Below, one piece after another: positions 23,600 to 34,700 of a stretch of DNA of 64,000 bases (the first letter of the stretch is position 1; each line of letters begins with the position of its first letter). The notes beneath the pieces are model-generated. The model was not told where the DNA came from and did no database searches. It saw only the letters and a list, made by a program, of their open reading frames with translations. The DNA comes from a virus: positions 35,139-99,138 of IMG/VR virus record IMGVR_UViG_3300043449_001175, one strand, 5' to 3'. The position numbers were made by a program, and so were the translations under genes.

Positions 23600-26500
23600 A
23601 TGCCAAGTCGTTTAAGTTTTAGTGCTACGAAATTAAAAAGGGATGAGTTACTTTTAAGGAACTTAAAACCTTACAATAAACCAGGTGTTTATACACCTGT
23701 AGGTAGTCCTGGAGTTAATGAATATATCAGAAGTGATTATTCAGTTATAGATTCCCCTGACGCATTAATTGATGCTGACCCATATGCAGACACACTATAT
23801 ACTAATAATGTCTTCGGACCTTTGGGTGGATACAACAAAGATATTAGTGGTTTAATTAATACACAACAAACATTATCAAATCAAGGTCCTTATACTCAAA
23901 CACCACCATATACCGAAGCGTTACAATTATATTCAGTATCGTTTCAAAAAAGACAATACATTAAGAATGTTTATTCGCCAGGAAACCAGTACACCTATTA
24001 TGATATGGGTGATGTTATTAAAGTACAAAAAAATGCTACTTATTGGGACCCACCAAGTTTTAGACCCTCATCATATTCACCATTTTCAGTTTTATTACAA
24101 GCCGACCCCGTAGGTGATAATGGTCTTGCTAGTGATGATTCAGAATTGGCTAGATTAGGTGTTAAAGGTGCAAAACAATCTTTTCAATATAGAGTTGACC
24201 AAAATGTTAGAACTCAAACATTAGGAAGAGCAAATATATTAAATGGTGTTAAAGACCCCGTTAACTTATCTTTAATTTTAGCAGGAAAACAACCTTTAAT
24301 TTACAGAGATTGGAAAATTACGTCAGGTGGGGGTAATATTATATCACAAGGACAGGACATTGTTCAAAGAATTGCTGGTTTTACATTACCATTTTCACCA
24401 ATACCAGGAAGTTATTACGAACAAAGAGATATTAATTCAACACAATCAGCCATCCGAGCGGCTGGTAACGGAAAACGTGGTGGATTATTTGGGTTGTTTG
24501 GTTCAAGACCAACATCACCATCACAAGTATTTTTAGATTATACAGGTTCAGGTCAAAGAGCTCAATTGACACAGAATTTGGATATGAACAGATTCCGACC
24601 ACAATACAATACAGGTGGTACAGGAATTTTATCTGCTCTTGGAAATGCCATTACAGGAGCTGTTGCTAACAATGCCAGTCAAGGAACATATTATGTTGGT
24701 AGTCCTGAAAGGGAACCAGGTTATTTAACATCACCTCCTGGTGAGGTACCAATTGACCCATTTGGAGCTCAAGTATTAGCACCCGTTTACGGTCCTGATG
24801 TTTTAGGTAAAGAATACGAAGGTGTTGATAAAGACTTTAAATTTGGTTTGGCAGGAAAACCATTTGTTGACGATGGTAGTATTGTCGGTGGATTTAGTTG
24901 GGTAAGTCAAAAGTGGGCACCAAACGCAGGAAGATATCAAAAACCTGGTGGTGATTATGGTGAACAAGACCCAGCATACCCATCAATATCAAATCAATTT
25001 ACTGAAACACAATCAATAAAATATGAATACAAACCAGGTTCAATTTTAGATGATACCCAAAGATTAATTGATTCACAACCAAACTCAGGTGCAAGATTTG
25101 GACACGTAGGTAATGCGATTGACCAAACATCAAAAGTGTTCTTTGATGGTTATAAAGAAATCACAAAAGGTTCACAGATTATTAAGTATTCTGACGGACA
25201 AGCCAATGTTGGTATAGAATATTGTCGTGTTTTTACAAAAGATACACCATATTATACATTTAACAATTTACAGAAAAGAGATGGAAATATTCGTAAGTTT
25301 TCATACTCTGTAATGGATTCAACCTTTAATATTAACATTGCACCTGAAAAAGGTGGTGATAGTATTGTTAATGGTAAAGTAAAAAAATACATGTTCTCAA
25401 TTGAGAATTTGGCTTGGAGAACAGGATACAGAGCGGGTTATAGAGTGGATGATTTACCTGCTTGTGAAAAAGGACCTAACGGTGGTAGAGTAATGTGGTT
25501 TCCACCATATGATTTGTCATTTACTGAGGATACAAGACCTTCATTTAATGAAACAACATTCTTGGGTAGACCCGAGCCAATATATACCTATAAAAACACC
25601 TCACGTAGTGGTACATTGAAATGGAAGATGATTGTTGACCACCCGTCAATTTTGAACCTTATAGTTAATAAGGTGTTGGCAAATGAAGGTGATAGACAAA
25701 AAGTTGATTCTATTGTTGATTCATTCTTTGCTGGTTGTAAAAAATATGATTTATATGAACTTGCAAAGATTTATAATACAGTACCATTAACTGATTTACA
25801 AGCTTGGCAGGAAATTATTACAAATCCTAACGCAACTAATGAAAACATTGTTGCCGCTTCTAAAGCTACCAATACTTCAGCAACAAACTCATTACAAGAT
25901 GGGGGTACAACAGATGATGCCACAGGAAACCCAACTCTAAATGAATATAATGGTTTTGGTTTCTATTTTGATAATGATATACCAAGTCCAACTGCCGTTG
26001 CATACCAAACAACATATTCAAATTACACATCAACGTCAAATAAACAATTGTATAAAAATAATTCAGGTGATGCACAAGTTACAACACAATTTTTTGATGG
26101 TGTGATTGAAGACAACTATAGTCAAATAAAAGAAATGGCTCAAAAAATGTATAATATTTTGAGTCAAAAACAGGCTAGTAGTATTGTTGTGACACTTGAG
26201 GCTAGTGCATCACCATCTGCACCAAAAGAATATAATGAAAAATTGGCGGCAAGAAGAGGTGAATCAGTTATTGAATTTTTTAAAACATATAGTTTTGGTG
26301 CAAATAATAATTCGTTAGGACAATTCATTGGTTCCACACTATCATTTAATACTATTGCGAGGGGTGAAGCAACAAGTGTTACACCAAGAGGTAGACAAAG
26401 TTATAGTACTTATAATTGTTTAGATGATGCACTTAATGATGAGAAGTATACTACAAGAGCTATGGCTTGTAGAACAGTCTTATTAAAAAATGTTGAGGTT

Positions 26501-28459
26501 AAACCAATTGAAAAAAATTCTGAACCAACTTCAACTGCAACTGAAAATAGTGCTGCAAACAACGCAGCTGGAAAACCAAACACAGGACAAAAACCAGGTC
26601 AAACTAATACTGTTGTAAATCAACAACCGCAAAAAGATTTATATAAAGGTGCGTCTAAAAAACTATTAAGATACTTGTTAAATGAGTGTGATTATTTTGA
26701 AGTTTTAAAAGCTGAAAATCCATTTATTTATGACTCAATTAAAGAAAAAATAAAATATTTCCAACCAGCATTTCACTCAACAACACCTGAAGGATTAAAC
26801 TCACGTTTAACTTTCTTACAACAATGTATGAGACCTGGTGAAACGATTCCAACTATAGGAACCAATGGTGAAAAACTTTATAATGATGCTTTAAACACAT
26901 CATTTGGTGCACCACCAATTATGGTTTTACGTATTGGTGATTTTTACAATACTAAAGTTGTTCCAACATCTTTAAGTTTTTCATATGACAAAACTTTTGA
27001 TATGAATCCTGAAGGTATTGGATTCCAACCAATGATTGTTGATGTTAACTTATCTTTTAACTTTGTTGGTGGTTCAGGATTAGCAACACCGATTGACACA
27101 TTACAAAACGCATTGTCATTTAATTACTATGCTAATACAGAAATGTATGATGAAAGAGCTGAAGCTACGGAGGATACATCTAAGTTAGATAAAGAAATTG
27201 TTCAAGCATTAATAAATAATCCACCTGTTGTTGGTGTTGCAAATGTTCAAAATGATAAAACAAATGATGGTGGAAACACAATAGGTGTTTCATCAATTAC
27301 AGGATTAACCGACAGTGGACAAACAGGAACAATTGAATACGCAACATTTACTAATAGATTTGTAGACAAAACTAAAGCATATTACAATGGTGTTATGAAC
27401 ACAATGGATAATATGTTGTTAAATTACAATTATGGTGTTCTTTCAATTTTGAATTATGGTGGTGATAATCAAGGTTATAATACGGGTTCTTTTAATTCTT
27501 CCGTATCAACCACAACATTAATTTATGGTAAGCCAGTTAACACTCAGAAATATGTTGACCAATCTTTTAAAGAATTGTTAAAGGACATTGATGATGATAG
27601 ATTACCAATATTTACATCTGGTGATTTTACAAAATCTATTATTACATCAGCACAAAAAAGATTATTCAAGAAAAACTACTCAAACTATGTTAAAACATAT
27701 AGTAGTAGTTTTTTAAATACGGTAACTTTTGATGTAAATACGTTAACCCAATTACAACAAGATTATGTTTACAATGTTGATAGAATGAATTTTGTCGCCA
27801 GTGGAACTACTATTGGTCATGATGGTAAGTTAAATGAAAAAGGTATTGCGATTATTTATACTACTACAGGTCAAACAGAAACCGTTAATGGTAGTCCTAT
27901 AGACACTTTAACATCTCTTAGAAATGATTATACTTCTATAGCAACCAATAATAATCAGTTCTTGACCGACTTAACCGCGGCACAACTTTATGTGACTAAT
28001 TCATACAAACCTGAAACACCCGGTGTCTTTACTCCACCAACAGGGTATGATTTCTTATCAACACCTGAAAAAACAAGAGAATATCTATTGATGTCAAGAG
28101 CGTTAACAATTGAATCGTTGAGAGATACTTTCTTAAATGCTTTACAAGAAGGTTTAGATGTTTACACTAAACAAGCAGTTGAATCATATTACCGTACAAG
28201 TGCAAATTCTTTACTTATTGAGTGGGGTAAGTTAAATAAATTAGGACTTGATTTAATGGTAACATTTAAAAGTAGTGCTACGGGTAAAAACTATGTTGAT
28301 TATACACCCGCATTTGGTACAACACAAAAAAGAATTGTTGATTTTAGTGAAGACCCAACAGCTTCAAATGACCTTAAAAAACAATTACAAGATATTTACG
28401 CAAATAAGAACAATAGTTCAAATATAAACCCATATAATTTTAAGAGAAAATTTAAATAA
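23600..28459 (+). CDS. Giant baseplate/tube-initiator protein with an OmpA-like domain
   Basis: 1619 residues. Not a clear match to one T4 protein. Around residue 640, MWFPPYDLSFTEDTRPSF and YTYKNTSRSGTLKWKMIV, and around 1110, PPIMVLRIGDFYNTKVVPTS with a following MIVDVNLSFNFVGG strand, look like tube-fold domains as in gp48/gp54, which start the tail tube on the baseplate. Between them (about 835-960) lies an OmpA_C-like peptidoglycan-binding domain: SIVVTLEASASP, YNEKLAARRGESVIEFF and FNTIARGEA. The binding Asn and Arg of the YNxxLxxRR motif are present, but the usual TD aspartate is not obvious. It overlaps the gp53-like gene by one base. Confidence 0.65.
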   Translation: MPSRLSFSATKLKRDELLLRNLKPYNKPGVYTPVGSPGVNEYIRSDYSVIDSPDALIDADPYADTLYTNNVFGPLGGYNKDISGLINTQQTLSNQGPYTQTPPYTEALQLYSVSFQKRQYIKNVYSPGNQYTYYDMGDVIKVQKNATYWDPPSFRPSSYSPFSVLLQADPVGDNGLASDDSELARLGVKGAKQSFQYRVDQNVRTQTLGRANILNGVKDPVNLSLILAGKQPLIYRDWKITSGGGNIISQGQDIVQRIAGFTLPFSPIPGSYYEQRDINSTQSAIRAAGNGKRGGLFGLFGSRPTSPSQVFLDYTGSGQRAQLTQNLDMNRFRPQYNTGGTGILSALGNAITGAVANNASQGTYYVGSPEREPGYLTSPPGEVPIDPFGAQVLAPVYGPDVLGKEYEGVDKDFKFGLAGKPFVDDGSIVGGFSWVSQKWAPNAGRYQKPGGDYGEQDPAYPSISNQFTETQSIKYEYKPGSILDDTQRLIDSQPNSGARFGHVGNAIDQTSKVFFDGYKEITKGSQIIKYSDGQANVGIEYCRVFTKDTPYYTFNNLQKRDGNIRKFSYSVMDSTFNINIAPEKGGDSIVNGKVKKYMFSIENLAWRTGYRAGYRVDDLPACEKGPNGGRVMWFPPYDLSFTEDTRPSFNETTFLGRPEPIYTYKNTSRSGTLKWKMIVDHPSILNLIVNKVLANEGDRQKVDSIVDSFFAGCKKYDLYELAKIYNTVPLTDLQAWQEIITNPNATNENIVAASKATNTSATNSLQDGGTTDDATGNPTLNEYNGFGFYFDNDIPSPTAVAYQTTYSNYTSTSNKQLYKNNSGDAQVTTQFFDGVIEDNYSQIKEMAQKMYNILSQKQASSIVVTLEASASPSAPKEYNEKLAARRGESVIEFFKTYSFGANNNSLGQFIGSTLSFNTIARGEATSVTPRGRQSYSTYNCLDDALNDEKYTTRAMACRTVLLKNVEVKPIEKNSEPTSTATENSAANNAAGKPNTGQKPGQTNTVVNQQPQKDLYKGASKKLLRYLLNECDYFEVLKAENPFIYDSIKEKIKYFQPAFHSTTPEGLNSRLTFLQQCMRPGETIPTIGTNGEKLYNDALNTSFGAPPIMVLRIGDFYNTKVVPTSLSFSYDKTFDMNPEGIGFQPMIVDVNLSFNFVGGSGLATPIDTLQNALSFNYYANTEMYDERAEATEDTSKLDKEIVQALINNPPVVGVANVQNDKTNDGGNTIGVSSITGLTDSGQTGTIEYATFTNRFVDKTKAYYNGVMNTMDNMLLNYNYGVLSILNYGGDNQGYNTGSFNSSVSTTTLIYGKPVNTQKYVDQSFKELLKDIDDDRLPIFTSGDFTKSIITSAQKRLFKKNYSNYVKTYSSSFLNTVTFDVNTLTQLQQDYVYNVDRMNFVASGTTIGHDGKLNEKGIAIIYTTTGQTETVNGSPIDTLTSLRNDYTSIATNNNQFLTDLTAAQLYVTNSYKPETPGVFTPPTGYDFLSTPEKTREYLLMSRALTIESLRDTFLNALQEGLDVYTKQAVESYYRTSANSLLIEWGKLNKLGLDLMVTFKSSATGKNYVDYTPAFGTTQKRIVDFSEDPTASNDLKKQLQDIYANKNNSSNINPYNFKRKFK

Positions 28460-28779
28460 TGGATGCTTACTATAACCGATATCAACAATTTTTGATAAAT
28501 GGTGAACAAACTGTAGTTCCGTTTATACCCCTACAGTCAAAATCATCAGACCAAAGATATATCTACAGAACTGGATTTAGTAGGTTAGATAAAGTGTCTC
28601 AACAATATTATGGAACACCGTTTTTTGGTTGGTTAATATTACAAGGTAATCCTGAATATGGTGGGTTAGAGTGGAATATACCAAACAATGCAATATTGAC
28701 AATTCCTTATCCACTTATATCTTCATTACAAGACTATAAAAATGGTTTAGATAACTATTTCTTCTATTATGGCAGATAA
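28459..28779 (+). CDS. 53: Baseplate wedge protein gp53-like with LysM-like core
   Basis: 106 residues. RTGFSRLDKVSQQYYGTPFF, followed by LILQGNPEYGGLEWNIPNNA and an ILTIPYPL strand, is the gp53 pattern: a LysM-like fold in which D-x-x-x-x-Y-G begins the first helix and N-P the second. T4 gp53 is 196 residues, so this is a compact version. It joins baseplate wedges to each other and to the hub. ATG overlaps the previous stop (TAATGG) and its own 3' end overlaps the next gene by 11 bases, so the three are translated together. Confidence 0.75.
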   Translation: MDAYYNRYQQFLINGEQTVVPFIPLQSKSSDQRYIYRTGFSRLDKVSQQYYGTPFFGWLILQGNPEYGGLEWNIPNNAILTIPYPLISSLQDYKNGLDNYFFYYGR

Positions 28780-31700
28780 TTTTGGAACTACGGACAATAT
28801 CTATATTGACTCCGATTATGATAATATCTTTTTAATTGACCCAAATAAGGTTGAAAACGACCTTGGCCAACCTATAGATAGACCTATTCATCACGAAAAT
28901 CTTGTCATGTATGCTAACTTGGAAGCAAAGATGTTACCAAGAACAAAGTTGGCTGTAGGTTCAGCTCTTACAGATGCAATACAAACAACACCAATAGCCT
29001 CTATTAATTTCTTAAGACCTGGAGGTAAAACAACACTTAATAACAATTATTTAAATGAAATAACAGGTTTAAATACTGTGGATGGTAAAGGAACAAATCA
29101 ACCAAGTAAAACTAGTGTACAACAACAAAATAAGGACAATTCTTTTTATATAAAACAAAACACAATCAATAGTGAGGATACTGGTTTATTAGGTATTGAA
29201 TCAATACGTGTTAAAAACACAAGAAGTTTAACACCAACTGTTGAAATGGTTTTAATTGATACTCAAGGAAGAGCTTTATTTGAAAAGGGTGAAAACTCAG
29301 AATACGCCTGTTTTTTTAATTTACCATACCCAACTTTTTATTTAACATTAAAAGGTTTTTATGGTAAAGCAATAAAATACCAACTTATATTAACTAATTT
29401 TTCAGCGGCTTTTGAAGGAAATACTGGAAACTATAGAATTAATTTAACCTTTTATTCTTACAAATATACTATTTTAGCTGAAACTCAAGTAGGAGCTTTG
29501 TTCGCGGTTCCATTTATGTATACTTCAGACTATAAAGTTAATAGTACCGCGCCTAATTCACCTGGAGTAAACGCAGCTCAAACTTCTAATGGAAATCCTG
29601 ATGTTACAACAAAATCTATCAGGGTAACAAAAGGTGGACAAACAATTAGAGATGTATATAAAAGATATAAAGCTTTAGGTTTAATATCGCCAAATCTTCC
29701 AGAACTTTCATTCCCTGAATTAAGAGCAAGATTAGATTCCTTAGAACAAAATTTACAAAGAAGTTTTGGTCAAACAGATTTTACACCATTGTCTGATTGT
29801 GATACGTATTTTAAATTGTTAACAAATCTTAGAGATAGTGTATTATCGAATGATGATACAAGTTGGTTTAAGAGATATGTTGACCAAGATAAATTTTTCG
29901 CGTTAAATCCAAATGTTGTTGGTGGTAAAACAAATGTTCTAACATACATTTATAATACTAATACAAGAAGTAGTACTCAATTGCAAATTGATGCGTATTC
30001 ACAATTAAAACAATTGGTGGATAGTTTTAAAGCTGATTTGGCTAAAAATAAAACATTAGGTCCTGACACAGGAACATTTACAATTGATGGTAAAAAACAA
30101 ACATCACAAGTTACAAAAATTAATAATTTAAAAATTGATGCTAATACTACAGATACAAACATAACATTAAGTTCAGATTCTGTTAGAAAAAGATTAAATT
30201 CTAGTGATATTAATTGGGCGGAAACATTTAAAATTAGAAGAAAAAGAGAGGCACAAAATCAAAAAGAAATTGATGATTTAGAAAAAGAAGAAAGTATTTT
30301 TTTCCAACCCTTTGAAATACAAACAACTCCAACAGTATTACCAACATACAATTTTGTGTTTGATGGTCCTGGTAACTTTTCAGAGATTATTGATAAAACA
30401 TTTGAAGATTTATCAGGACAAAAAGAAAAAATTGTTCTTGCTTTAAATGAGTTTTTATCTAAAAAAATTGAGGGTAATGATGGTTTAGGATTTAAACCAA
30501 CGATGAGAAATATTATGGCTATGATATTTGCATCGGTTGAAGCTTTTTATAGGTTAATGGATGATGTTCATACTCAGGCTTGGAGTCAAAGATTAAATCC
30601 AATTAGAAAAAACGCTGTTTACGATAATACTAAATCATCGGTTAGTAGTGATAGTAAAAATTTAGTACAACAAACGGCACAAAATAGTTTAAAAGATATC
30701 CCTGTATATCCATGGCCACAATATTTTGTAGAAACAAATGATTCTGAGGGAGAACGATTTGAATTGAGATATCCTGGTGACCCTTCAGAAGTTTCAAAAA
30801 CAAGAGCCAATAATTATGAAGTTTGGCCTGAGGTTGAGTTTGTAGAAGAATATATCAAAGGATTAGCGCAAAGAGCTAGTATTGATATGGGTCCAAATGG
30901 TAGTAATAATGAGGGTAGTGTTATTAGTAGAATTACGGTAAACGCTGTTGAATTTCCAACAACAAATATACCATATAGTGATTACGACACTGTTAAATTT
31001 ATTTATGAAATTTATGAAAGAATTCTATTAGCTACTTATTGGGATAGGTTATCCACATCAGGTGCAAAACAACTATCAGTTTATAACACTTTATCAGATT
31101 TGGAAGTATCTAATATTAGAACAGCATTAGAGTCAACAAGTCCAAGCCTTACAAAGATATTAAAAAATTATGCGTTAACACCACAAAATTTCCCAATTAT
31201 TCTTAGAAACATTTCAAATAATGGTACTGGTACTAGTTGGCAACAGTTTATCAGAGGTGAGTTTACTTCTGAATATTTAAGGACAATAACTAATAATGAT
31301 TTTGCGATTTTAAATAATTCATTTATTAAGTCTAAACCGACTACTAATAAGAATATTCAAACACTAAATAATTTATCTAACTATATTAAATCATCAACTT
31401 CGACACAAACAAACATAATGGATGTTTACCCATTTGTTAATGTTGATTGGCAAAATAAAAATTTGGCAAATGTTAAAGTATCAAAAGGAAATGTTTTTGA
31501 TACGACAAAAAGTTTGTTTTTAAATGATACTCAAAGATATATTACAAACTATCAAAATCCTGATTCTCTTAATGAAAATAGACCATTTGTTAATAATTGT
31601 TTCATTCAACCACTAACAACACCACAACCAACATTAACGATTGGTGGTTCGGGAAATCTTACAGGTACGGCACCGGTAGGAGCGTTAGCGGCTTTTAATC

Positions 31701-34700
31701 AGTTTTATAGTGAAAGACGATTAAATAATAGTCTTTTAGTTACTGAAGGTCCCATAAATTACCAAAACAAAACAGGAAATGTTGATGTATTACAAACAAC
31801 ATCAATGTTAAACACACCTTTCTTTATCAATGCGTTACAAGATGGTGTTGAAAAAGACCGAGCAAATACAAATACAACACCTTACGTTTTACCAGCCTAT
31901 TTGTTTTTAAATTCTTTACCATTGGCAACTTTGAGTGAAAAATATAAAAATATTACAACAACTAATGTTACAGATTTAGATTATATCTTTACGACATTAA
32001 CAAAATATGGTGGTGTCCACAAATTACCATATGCTTGGATTATAAAATATGGTTCTATATGGCATCGTTATAAAAAATATATTGAAACTAATGTTGATAT
32101 ATTAGATACGGTTTGGAAAGATGTTAATATTGCAAATCTTTATGACCCAGTTTCTTCGTCATTACAAAAACAATATACGTTTACATCTTTGACTGAGAAT
32201 TACAATATTGTTGGTCAGGATACAATATCACAACCACCTTTAACATTATCACAAGTACAAATGAATCTTGGGTTTTATCCTAAAATTATTAACGATACTT
32301 ATTTTTTAGTTACAGGTCAAGATTTATTAACAGGATATACTAACACAGATATACAAACAGCTATTAATGAAGGATTGGTTGTTGGGGCAATACCACTAAC
32401 ACAAATTGCAACACAAAATGGTTATAGTTCAACCCCAAATCAAACATTAAAGTTTAACAACTTTTTTACATCATTTGAAACTCAAAATTCACCAAAGTTT
32501 AAATCAAACCAACAATATAAAACTTTGTTGATGCCAAGTTTTGGTACAATTTATAATCAAGTAGTTGCGGAATGTTTTGGAGATACTATAACAGGTTTAA
32601 CCCAAACACAAGAGGTACAAAATAACAAGGCGGTCTTTAATGGTTCTGTTAGACCATTTTGGGCAGCACCAAATTTCGGATACTTTGAATTATCAAGTAT
32701 TAAAAAACCTATGTATAATGAATACATGAAGGAAATTAATCCCGAAACATCAATTCAAGATGTTGTCAAATTTGGACAAACATATTCAAAAATTGATGAT
32801 GTTTTTGGTACATTCAAGGCAGAGATTTTAGATTCTTTTGAATTAGAGTTTTTAAATTTTTCAAAATCATTTACAGATTTAACGTCTGAAGATTTGTCGG
32901 ATTCAAATTATGCGAATAGAAACTTTCAAGGATTAATGTCACAAATGTTATTGGTTCCAACAATTACATTAACAAGTAGTTTAGACCAATATGTAACAGA
33001 TTGTGGAAACGCTCAATTAAAACAAGCCAATACTGTTGTACAATCTTTTGTAAACTATGACGTTGTGTTTAAATATGGAAACCCAAGTAATTTTAATAGA
33101 CGTGTTTTTGGTACTTTTACAACATTAGACACAATAAGTTTTAATAAAGTTGTTGACCCATATCCATATAATGCTTATGTACAAAACAGTTTACCGGTTA
33201 CCAACGGTCCTGTGACACAGATAACATTAGTACAATCTAAATTGGCTTATCCCGAAGCTTGGAAAGCTATGGAAACTTATGTTGGATTTGCAACAACAAC
33301 AGGGTTAACCTATTCAAATTCAGGTAGTTATTATACAGACTTCTTTCCAACATTAAATGTTGAATTTACTGAAGGTAATGTTAAAAACTTTTCATCCCTT
33401 ATAAAAATATTTGGAACACAAAAATCATTAAATAATGGTGTTTATACTAATACAGATTTTATAACGGCAATTAACAATTATTATGTAAATAATGATGAAT
33501 ATTTAAATTATGTTTTAGGTCAGTTAATGTTTACGTTACAAAAAGAATTACCTGATGTAACACAAACAACTGAAAAACCAATATTATCTGCGGTTGATGG
33601 TTTACAACCAAAAATTGAACTTTATGATGCGTTTAAAGCATTTAACGATAAATGGATTGCAGGTAGTGAATTTAAAGATAGAACTTTATATCAAGACGTT
33701 ATGTTTTTAGATAGAGCTAACAGAGACATTGGTGATAAGGTGTTAGTTGATGTTTATAAATTAAAAGATTTCTTTTCAGGTACAACATCACTTAATACAA
33801 GAATTATTGATTTTGTTAGTAGAATTATTGCTGACAACCAATTTCAAATGATGCCACTACCGGCATATATGAATTTTTGGGGTGCTGGTGAAGTTACACA
33901 AGGTGCTCCACCAAGAACTGAAACTTCTAATAATTTAGCAAATTCACTATTTGGTACGTTTTTAGATGTTGATTATAGAGAATCACAACCAAAGTTTGTT
34001 TGTTACTACGCAGGAAAACCAAGTGAACATTTGGATATGAGGGAAAATGCCGATTATAGATGGAGAAGTGATGCTTTTGATTTATCAAGGTCATCTGACA
34101 ACCCATTGGCTACAGGTCAAAAAAGTACAAAAACAGATTGGGCCCAATCAAATAAGGTTGTTGGTTTTAATGTTGATTTTGGAATTAGAAATCAAAGTGT
34201 ATTTTATAGTATACAACTTGACCAAAACAATGCCGCTGCGACAACTGAAGCTAATAGAGTTATAACGGACATGGGTAACCAAGCTGGTGGTAGGAGAACG
34301 AATACACAAAACGTTAGTTTGTATAATTTATATAAAAACAGAAGTTATGAATGTAGAGTAGAATCAATGGGTAACGCCATGATTCAACCAACAATGTATT
34401 TTAACTTAAGAAACGTACCAATGTTTAGAGGTCCGTATATGATTCAATCGGTTGAACATACAATTAGTGCTGGTGAGTTTAAAACATTCTTTAGTGGTGT
34501 TAGAATGCCAATATATTCATTACCTTTAATTACAAAACAATTAGTTTCAATTAACGCCAATTTATTAGGACAATTAGTACAAATCTTAAAAAGACAAAAA
34601 GAAACTGAAGTTGCTGCGACACAACCAACAATAAATGTTATTACTATTGGTAATAGTGTCCAAGATAATGTTAAATATTCATCTGGTTTCATATCACAAT

